Assembly (NCBI GenBank): GCA_934597165.1 | Contig: CAKTQP010000042.1 | Location: 1 to 17,702 of the forward strand | Origin: an uncultured Oscillospiraceae bacterium | Lineage (GTDB): Bacteria; Bacillota; Clostridia; Oscillospirales; Oscillospiraceae | Reading direction: 5' to 3' | DNA: 17,702 bases | In this document: positions 13,313-17,702 of the stretch, one piece after another | How the letters are laid out: every line of letters starts with the position of its first letter | Numbering within the stretch: the stretch's first letter is position 1 | Notes under the pieces: generated by a model | Database searches by the model: none | Seen by the model: only the letters and a program-made list of their open reading frames with translations | What the model was told of the DNA's origin: nothing | Position numbers and translations under genes: made by a program

Positions 13313-15073
13313 ATGAATATCTTCTCTGTCATCACCCTCATCGGCGGTCTGGCCTTCTTCCTCTACGGCATGAACGTCATGTCCGGGAGCCTGGAAAAGA
13401 TGGCCGGCGGCAAGCTGGAACTGTTGCTGAAAAAGATGACCGCCAACCCCCTCATCAGCCTGGCCTTGGGCACCATCATCACCATGGCCATCCAGTCCTC
13501 CTCCGCCACCACCGTCATGATCGTCGGCCTGGTCAACTCCGGCATCATGGACTTCTCCCAGACCCTCCACGTCATCTTCGGCGCCAACATCGGCACCACC
13601 ATCACCGCCTGGATCCTGAGCCTGGCCGGCATTGAGAGTGACGCCGTATGGATGCAGATGCTGAAACCCAAGAACTTCTCCCTCATCTTCGCCATGGTGG
13701 GCGTCATCATGACCATGGCCTGCAAGAACGACAGAAAGCGCAGCGTCGGCGCTGTCCTGGTGGGCTTCGCCGTCCTCATCTTCGGCATGGATCTGATGAG
13801 CGACGCCATGAGCCCCCTGGCCGATTCTCCCGCCTTTGCCCAGCTCATGACCAAGTTCAACCAGCCCCTGGTGGGTCTGGCTGTGGGCACCGTGGTCACC
13901 GCCATCATCCAGAGCTCTTCCGCCTCCGTGGGCATGCTCCAGGCACTCTCCCTCACCGGCGGCATCTCCTGCGGCATGGCTATCCCCATCATCATGGGGC
14001 AGAACATCGGCACCTGTGTCACCGCCCTTATCTCCAGTATCGGCGCCAACACCCAGGCCAAGCGGGTGGCGGTCATGCACGTCTCCATCAACGTCCTGGG
14101 CACCCTCATCTGGCTGCCCCTGCTCACCCTGACCAACGCCATCTTCCACTTCGCCTTCATGGACCAGACGGTCACCCCCTTCACCATCGCCATCTTCCAT
14201 TCCATCTTCAACATCCTCACCACTGCCATCCTCATGCCCTTCAGCAAGTACATCCTCAAGCTGGCCGTGTGGGTGGTCAAGGACAAGCACACCGCCGAGC
14301 AGAGCGGGGAACTGGCCGACGTGCCCTTCCTGGACGAACGCCTGCTGAGCACCCCCTCCGTGGCCATCCAGGAGTGCAACAACGAGACCAACAAGATGCT
14401 GGAGCTGGCACGGGAAAACATCCGGCTGGCGGTGCAGCAGTTCTCCCACTACAGTGACAGCGACCAACTGCTGGTGCTGCAAACGGAGGAAGAGATCGAC
14501 GCCTTTGAAGACCGCCTGAGCACCTACCTGGTCAAGCTCTCCGCCCAGGCGCTGTCCCAGGGCGACTCCCACGTCATCTCCAAGATGCTCCACGCTGTGG
14601 GCGACTTCGAGCGCCTGGGCGACCACGCCGTGAACCTGGTGGGCGTGGCCAAGGAGATCCACGACAAGGGTCTGTCCTTCACTAAGGAGGCACAGGACGA
14701 GCTGGATAACCTTGTTAAAGCCATCGACGAGATCTTGACCATGACCGTAAAAGCCTACGAGACCGGCGACGTGGATCTGGCCGCCCGGGTGGAACCGCTG
14801 GAAGAGGTCATCGACCAGCTCACCGCCAAGATGAAGGATCGGCACATCAAGCGCCTCCAGCAGGGCGTGTGTACCATCGAAAAGGGCTTCATCTTCTCCG
14901 ACCTGCTCAACAACTACGAGCGCATCTCCGACCACTGCTCCAACATTGCCGTGGCCGTCATCGAGGTGGAACACGATACCTTCGATGCCCACCGTTACCT
15001 CCAGGGTGTCAAGTATGGGAACCACGAGTTCAACGTGATTTTCAAGGAATACGCAGCAAAGTATCCCATGTAA
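13313..15073 (+). CDS. Na/phosphate symporter (NptA/PNaS family) with C-terminal PhoU domain
   Basis: The protein has 586 residues; the ATG follows AAAGGAG (13294-13300) at 12 bp. The N-terminal 330 residues are a membrane transporter with two inverted-repeat units, each carrying the family signature QSSSA (61-65 and 200-204) and a GxNIGT motif (90-95 and 229-234). These co-transport sodium and phosphate into the cell. Residues about 345-560 form a PhoU-like helical bundle with the metal-binding type motifs DFERLGDHAVN and NYERISDHCSN. The Pho-box-like block before the gene and the adjacent phoB-phoR make phosphate-starvation control very likely. No pst ABC genes or free phoU occur in the window, so the fused PhoU may serve as the link between transport and kinase (inference). 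Confidence 0.95.
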   Translation: MNIFSVITLIGGLAFFLYGMNVMSGSLEKMAGGKLELLLKKMTANPLISLALGTIITMAIQSSSATTVMIVGLVNSGIMDFSQTLHVIFGANIGTTITAWILSLAGIESDAVWMQMLKPKNFSLIFAMVGVIMTMACKNDRKRSVGAVLVGFAVLIFGMDLMSDAMSPLADSPAFAQLMTKFNQPLVGLAVGTVVTAIIQSSSASVGMLQALSLTGGISCGMAIPIIMGQNIGTCVTALISSIGANTQAKRVAVMHVSINVLGTLIWLPLLTLTNAIFHFAFMDQTVTPFTIAIFHSIFNILTTAILMPFSKYILKLAVWVVKDKHTAEQSGELADVPFLDERLLSTPSVAIQECNNETNKMLELARENIRLAVQQFSHYSDSDQLLVLQTEEEIDAFEDRLSTYLVKLSAQALSQGDSHVISKMLHAVGDFERLGDHAVNLVGVAKEIHDKGLSFTKEAQDELDNLVKAIDEILTMTVKAYETGDVDLAARVEPLEEVIDQLTAKMKDRHIKRLQQGVCTIEKGFIFSDLLNNYERISDHCSNIAVAVIEVEHDTFDAHRYLQGVKYGNHEFNVIFKEYAAKYPM

Positions 15074-15114
15074 AAAAGAGACCAGCCGTGGTTGATACCA
15101 CGGCTGGTTTTTTG
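15074..15114. terminator. Bidirectional terminator between the phosphate symporter and the CaCA antiporter
   Basis: A perfect 12-bp stem ACCAGCCGTGGT (15081-15092) with ACCACGGCTGGT (15097-15108), loop TGAT. TTTTTT follows on the plus strand; on the minus strand the stem is followed by CTCTTTTTTA. Confidence 0.93.
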
Positions 15115-15121
15115 TAACATT

Positions 15122-16057
15122 TTAGACCTGTACGAGATAGATGAAGTAAGCCACATAAGCCGCCAGCATGATGATGCCCGCCGGTCTCGTCAGCTTCTTG
15201 CTCCGCACCACACAGGCCAGCAGCAGCACACCCACCAGCACCGCTACGATGGTGTCCACCGTGAACCGAGCGGCGAAGGGGATGGGGGTGATGAGGGCGG
15301 TGGTGCCCAGGACGAAGAGGATGTTGAAGATGTTGCTGCCCACGATGTTGCCGATGGCGATGTCGGCGTTGCCCTTCCGGGCGGCGGTGAGGGAGGAGAA
15401 CAGCTCGGGCAGGGAAGTACCCAACGCCACGATGGTCAGGCCGATGAACCGTTCGCTCATGCCAAAGTACCGTGCCAGTGCGGTGGCGGCGTCTACCGTC
15501 ACGTCACTGCCCCACACGATGAGCACCAGGCCGATGACGCCGAACAGGAGGAGCTTCCACAAGGGCTTGGGTGCCTCCTCTTCAGGGGGCGTCTCCTTGT
15601 TCTTCTTGGCCATCCGGAACAGGTAGCCCAGATAGAGCAAGAAAGCAGCCCAGAGCGCCACGCCCTCCCAGAAGTTGATGGTGTTCCCCGTCCAGCCGAA
15701 GAGGAGGAGGAGCAGGGTGATGAAGATCATATAGGGGATCTCGATGCGGATGGTGGACTTGGCCACGGAGAGAGTGGCCACGCAGGCGGTGAGGCCCAGG
15801 ATGATGAGGACGTTGAGAATGTTGCTGCCCACGATGTTGCCCACAGTGATGCCGGCGCTGCCCTTCAGGGCTGCGGTGATGCTCACGGCGGCCTCGGGGG
15901 CGCTGGTGCCCATGGCCACGATGGTCAGACCAATGACCAGCTGTGGGATGCCGAACCGGGTAGCAAGGCCGGCGGCGCCGTCCACGAACCAGTCCGCGCC
16001 CTTGACCAGCATGACAAAGCCTACGATCAATAACAATACCTGTACAAGAAGTTCCAT
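15122..16057 (-). CDS. CaCA-family cation/sodium antiporter (YrbG-like), under a manganese riboswitch
   Basis: The protein has 311 residues with about ten membrane helices; the ATG at 16057-16055 follows AGGA at 9-10 bp. Two alpha repeats identify the family: GLTIVAMGTSAPE (43-55) with GNIVGSNILN (73-82), and GLTIVALGTSLPE (206-218) with GNIVGSNIFN (236-245). The exchange-site acidic residues E55 and E218 are both present. An acidic linker (EEEAP, 159-163) joins the halves. The family exchanges Ca2+ or other cations for Na+ or H+. A yybP-ykoY Mn2+ riboswitch with an overlapping terminator forms its leader, so it is probably made when Mn2+ is high and may export Mn2+ as well as, or instead of, Ca2+ (inference). 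Confidence 0.93.
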   Translation of the reverse strand: MELLVQVLLLIVGFVMLVKGADWFVDGAAGLATRFGIPQLVIGLTIVAMGTSAPEAAVSITAALKGSAGITVGNIVGSNILNVLIILGLTACVATLSVAKSTIRIEIPYMIFITLLLLLFGWTGNTINFWEGVALWAAFLLYLGYLFRMAKKNKETPPEEEAPKPLWKLLLFGVIGLVLIVWGSDVTVDAATALARYFGMSERFIGLTIVALGTSLPELFSSLTAARKGNADIAIGNIVGSNIFNILFVLGTTALITPIPFAARFTVDTIVAVLVGVLLLACVVRSKKLTRPAGIIMLAAYVAYFIYLVQV

Positions 16058-16096
16058 ATTTTACATCCTGCCTTTCTCAGTCGGAAATTTTGCAAC

Positions 16097-16145
16097 AAAA
16101 AAAGCGAGTCCTTCTGTTGCACTGTCATACAACAAAAGTCTCGCT
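16097..16145 (-). terminator. Riboswitch-controlled terminator before the CaCA antiporter
   Basis: On the minus strand AGCGAGACTTTTGTTG (16145-16130) pairs with CAACAGAAGGACTCGCT (16119-16103), with small internal mismatches, and runs into TTTTTTT. Its left arm includes the 3' strand of aptamer helix P1 (16138-16129), so the two structures exclude each other: ligand-bound P1 should prevent termination. Confidence 0.82.
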
Positions 16146-16240
16146 GCTTCGTTGCGCACCGGATGCCTCGCCCTGGGGGAAGCATCGAGATTGACGGCCA
16201 CGCACACGCATTTCTGCGCCAACTACTCCCTTTTCTGTGC
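16129..16240 (-). ncRNA. yybP-ykoY (manganese) riboswitch aptamer
   Basis: Read on the minus strand the family's conserved parts come in order: P1 5' strand ending AAAAG, loop L1 GGGAGTAG (16230-16223), a small P2 hairpin GCGCA-GAAA-TGCGT, the L3 segment CCGTCAATCTCG (near 16197-16186), a GATGC/GCATC hairpin, CCGG (16162-16159), and the 3' end AGCGAGACTTTTG closing P1. L1 and L3 are the known Mn2+-binding loops. Promoter and start site sit exactly at P1, and a terminator overlaps its 3' strand. This fits a transcriptional ON switch for the antiporter. Confidence 0.9.
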
Positions 16241-16244
16241 CCTT

Positions 16245-16273
16245 ACGATACCAAATCTCGACGGAAAAGTCAA
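16245..16273 (-). promoter_or_regulatory. Promoter of the Mn riboswitch / CaCA antiporter transcript
   Basis: Minus-strand -35 TTGACT (16273-16268), 17-bp spacer, -10 TATCGT (16250-16245). The start is expected near 16238, the first bases of aptamer helix P1. With the aptamer and terminator it accounts for 16097-16273, about half of the 375-base stretch without a protein gene (16058-16432). Confidence 0.82.
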
Positions 16274-16378
16274 GGCGTACCCGGTAGATTTGGAAGATTC
16301 GGAAACAAAGGGAGGGGACTTTTGGAGGGTTTGATACAATTCTGACACTATTTTTAACTGGCAATCCTACCGTGGGTG

Positions 16379-16387
16379 TGCTACAGT
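16379..16387 (+). promoter_or_regulatory. Extended -10 promoter of the lipoprotein gene
   Basis: TGC-TACAGT inside GTGTGCTACAGT, close to the ftsH promoter core; the -35 position reads TGGCAA at 17 bp. The leader is about 38 bases. The stretch 16274-16378 otherwise shows nothing I can identify. Confidence 0.5.
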
Positions 16388-16432
16388 GGTTCCAGTGAGA
16401 ACGAACAATCGCTGCCAAAGGAGGAAGAAACC

Positions 16433-17413
16433 ATGAACGGAATCGGAAGAACCCTGGCGGGGCTTCTGGCCTGCCTGACCCTGTTGGGCTGTGCCGGATG
16501 CAATGGCCAGAGTATGTCCATCCAATCCAGCCTGCCGTCCCACAGCAGCACGACCACCGACCCGGTGACCAAGTCCACCCCGCCGGGGAAGCAGGGCGAC
16601 CTGCCTGGTACGGAGAACGGCTACCTGGTGCAGGAGCCCATGGGGGAAGAAGTGCAGGTGGACTTGGACGGGGACGGTGAGCTGGAAAAGGTGACCGTCG
16701 CCACCAAGCAGGTGGAGCAGAAGAACGGCGACAGCCGTTGGAAGGAGACGGTGCTCTCCAGCGTGAAGATCAGCGGCAAGGAGTTCCTCAAGAAGAGCGA
16801 CCTGGAGGGCGCCAGCCTGAACGTGCCCAACGTGGTGCTGTATACCCCGGAGAGCAAGCACTATTTCCTGGCCGACCTGAACGCCAGCGACGGCAAATTG
16901 GAGATCGCCCTGCTGGACTACGGCCCCAGCTATGACCTGACCACCACCTACCTGCGCTACGAGAACGGTCAGCTGACCAGCCTGGGCACGGTACCAGGAT
17001 TCCCCGATCAGGACAGCAGTATCCTGGACGGCAAGGGCAACGTGACCACACCGGGACGGCTGAACCTGCTGCAAAATTGGCAGGCGCCCTTTGTGTACCA
17101 GCTCAAGGGGAACGCCCTGGAAAAAGCGCCCCAGTCCTGGTATACGCCTATCGAGCAGCCGGAACAGCAGGTGGTGCTGAAAAAGGCCATCAAGCTCTAC
17201 AGCAAGCCCGACCAGACCGCCCAAGCCACCACTGCCCAGCCCAACCAGGCGGTCACCGCCTTCCCGGCCACGGACAACAAGCATTGGGTTCAGATGCAGC
17301 TGGCGGACGGCACAGAGGGGTGGTTCTATATGGAGGACGGCGCGACCATCGTGTCCGGCGACCAGAAATACACCGAGATGGAAGTATTCGACAACTTGAA
17401 TATGACAGACTGA
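16433..17413 (+). CDS. Lipoprotein with an FG-GAP/VCBS-like beta region and C-terminal SH3-like domain
   Basis: The protein has 326 residues from ATG 16433, with AAAGGAGG (16418-16425) 7 bp upstream; the frame is open further up but without a ribosome site. An N-terminal signal with a lipobox-like TLLGC (C20) followed by another Cys and a Ser/Thr/Pro-rich linker (25-55) points to lipid anchoring outside the membrane. VDLDGDGELEKVTVA (about 76-90) and LADLNASDGKLEIALLDYG (about 146-164) look like calcium-loop repeats of beta-propeller type. The tail KKAIKLYSKPD...NKHWVQMQLADGTEGWFYME (about 250-305) resembles a bacterial SH3 domain, often used for wall binding. Enzyme activity is not evident. 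It stands alone between two terminators/leaders, so context gives no function. Confidence 0.85.
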   Translation: MNGIGRTLAGLLACLTLLGCAGCNGQSMSIQSSLPSHSSTTTDPVTKSTPPGKQGDLPGTENGYLVQEPMGEEVQVDLDGDGELEKVTVATKQVEQKNGDSRWKETVLSSVKISGKEFLKKSDLEGASLNVPNVVLYTPESKHYFLADLNASDGKLEIALLDYGPSYDLTTTYLRYENGQLTSLGTVPGFPDQDSSILDGKGNVTTPGRLNLLQNWQAPFVYQLKGNALEKAPQSWYTPIEQPEQQVVLKKAIKLYSKPDQTAQATTAQPNQAVTAFPATDNKHWVQMQLADGTEGWFYMEDGATIVSGDQKYTEMEVFDNLNMTD

Positions 17414-17416
17414 GCG

Positions 17417-17445
17417 AAAAGACGTGCCCCGGCACGTCTTTTTTC
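17417..17445 (+). terminator. Intrinsic terminator of the lipoprotein gene
   Basis: AAAAGACGTGC (17417-17427) pairs with GCACGTCTTTT (17432-17442) around a CCCG loop, and the T-run continues to 17444. It starts three bases after the stop codon. Confidence 0.9.
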
Positions 17446-17449
17446 TCCG

Positions 17450-17478
17450 TTGACTTCTCCCCATCCCTCTGGTATCAT
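17450..17478 (+). promoter_or_regulatory. Strong promoter of the cobalamin riboswitch transcript
   Basis: -35 TTGACT (17450-17455), 17-bp spacer, -10 TATCAT (17473-17478). The start is expected near 17485, about 12 bases before the aptamer. Confidence 0.85.
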
Positions 17479-17496
17479 GAAAACAGAATCGAATAT

Positions 17497-17610
17497 CCCG
17501 TCCAGGTTCCGCGACGTTCGCGGATCAGAGGGAAGCCGGCGAACATCCGGCGCAACTTCCATTACTGTGAGGGGGCGCAGCCCCTGCAGCCAGATCACTC
17601 ACCGGGCGGG
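17497..17610 (+). ncRNA. Cobalamin (vitamin B12) riboswitch; controlled gene lies beyond the window
   Basis: Closing helix CCCGTCC (17497-17503) with GGGCGGG (17604-17610). Inside are a CCGCG/CGCGG hairpin, the core GGGAAGCCGGCGAACATCCG with its GCCGG/CCGGC hairpin, TTACTGTGA (compare the family's CCACTGTAA), a GGGG-CCCC hairpin, and the B12 box GCAGCCAGATCAC (consensus AGCCAGGAGACC). Binding of a cobalamin normally turns downstream expression off. The downstream gene, perhaps cobalamin transport, synthesis or a B12-replacing enzyme, is not visible. Confidence 0.9.
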
Positions 17611-17656
17611 CGTTTTTTGGAAGACGTTCAGGGGAAAGCTGGATGGTGCCACCAAG

Positions 17657-17692
17657 ACCGGAACACGTACTGCGTGGGAGTCCGGTGTTTTG
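17657..17692 (+). terminator. Possible expression-platform hairpin after the cobalamin riboswitch
   Basis: ACCGGA (17657-17662) pairs with TCCGGT (17681-17686), with a nested CACG/CGTG, followed by GTTTTG. The T-run is short; it may be a terminator or a ribosome-site sequestering element. No coding start is evident to the window end. Confidence 0.4.
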
Positions 17693-17702
17693 TGATGCCT
17701 TG

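Noticed and set aside
13292..15025. Long minus-strand frame (577 codons) opposite the phosphate symporter
   Set aside because: It is a codon-bias shadow: the opposite strand encodes a clear Na/Pi symporter, and this frame yields low-complexity Gly/Asp/His-rich protein.
16058..16066. ATTTTACAT beside the antiporter start as a Pho half-site
   Set aside because: Single copy without an 11-bp partner, between ribosome site and start codon.
16125..16418. Minus-strand reading frame of 97 codons between the antiporter and the lipoprotein gene
   Set aside because: It lies on top of the Mn riboswitch, its promoter and terminator, has no ribosome site and no recognisable protein motif.
1..17702. CRISPR array or other regular spacer repeats
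   Set aside because: No repeated units of 24-40 bases with spacers were found; the only phased repeats are the short regulatory ones listed.

Overview
The window looks like chromosomal DNA of a GC-rich Gram-positive gut anaerobe of the Clostridia, most likely the Oscillospiraceae/Ruminococcaceae. This rests on strong GGAGG ribosome sites, TTG and GTG starts, Gram-positive style two-component systems, leader riboswitches and the protein flavour; it is inference, since no search was run. Genes are short, mostly singly transcribed units on both strands, and nearly every one ends in a clear intrinsic terminator. There is no insertion sequence and no CRISPR array.

Left part (1-5300): the 3' part of a tRNA-Leu(CAG); a minus-strand gene in which the N-terminal half of a LysR regulator is joined in frame to the C-terminal two thirds of a short-chain dehydrogenase; a three-domain phage-type lysin (GH25, peptidoglycan-binding, cysteine peptidase-like); a SWIM zinc-finger protein; and a signal-less, Cys-rich von Willebrand factor A protein. 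Middle-left (5300-7132): ftsH, the membrane AAA+ zinc protease.

Middle (7183-10893, minus strand): an OmpR-type response regulator, a sensor kinase and an unrecognised membrane-anchored protein, coupled by ATGA overlaps, followed by a separately promoted VanY-like D-Ala-D-Ala carboxypeptidase. The same tandem 11-bp-phased site (TGATGCC-N4-TGATGCC on the minus strand) lies at the promoter of the regulator and at the promoter of the carboxypeptidase. This suggests an autoregulated envelope-control circuit.

Right part (11012-15073): a phosphate module, phoB-phoR followed by a Na/phosphate symporter with a C-terminal PhoU domain. Pho-box-like repeats (ATTTAACAT, 11-bp period) lie before phoB and before the symporter. 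Far right: a minus-strand CaCA-family cation antiporter whose leader is a yybP-ykoY (Mn2+) riboswitch with its own promoter and an overlapping terminator; a lipoprotein; and, at the edge, a strong promoter and a cobalamin riboswitch whose gene lies outside the window.

The most noteworthy items are the LysR-SDR chimera, the shared operator of the regulator/VanY circuit, the metal riboswitch in front of the antiporter, and the two opposed blocks of Pho-like repeats before the phosphate transporter.
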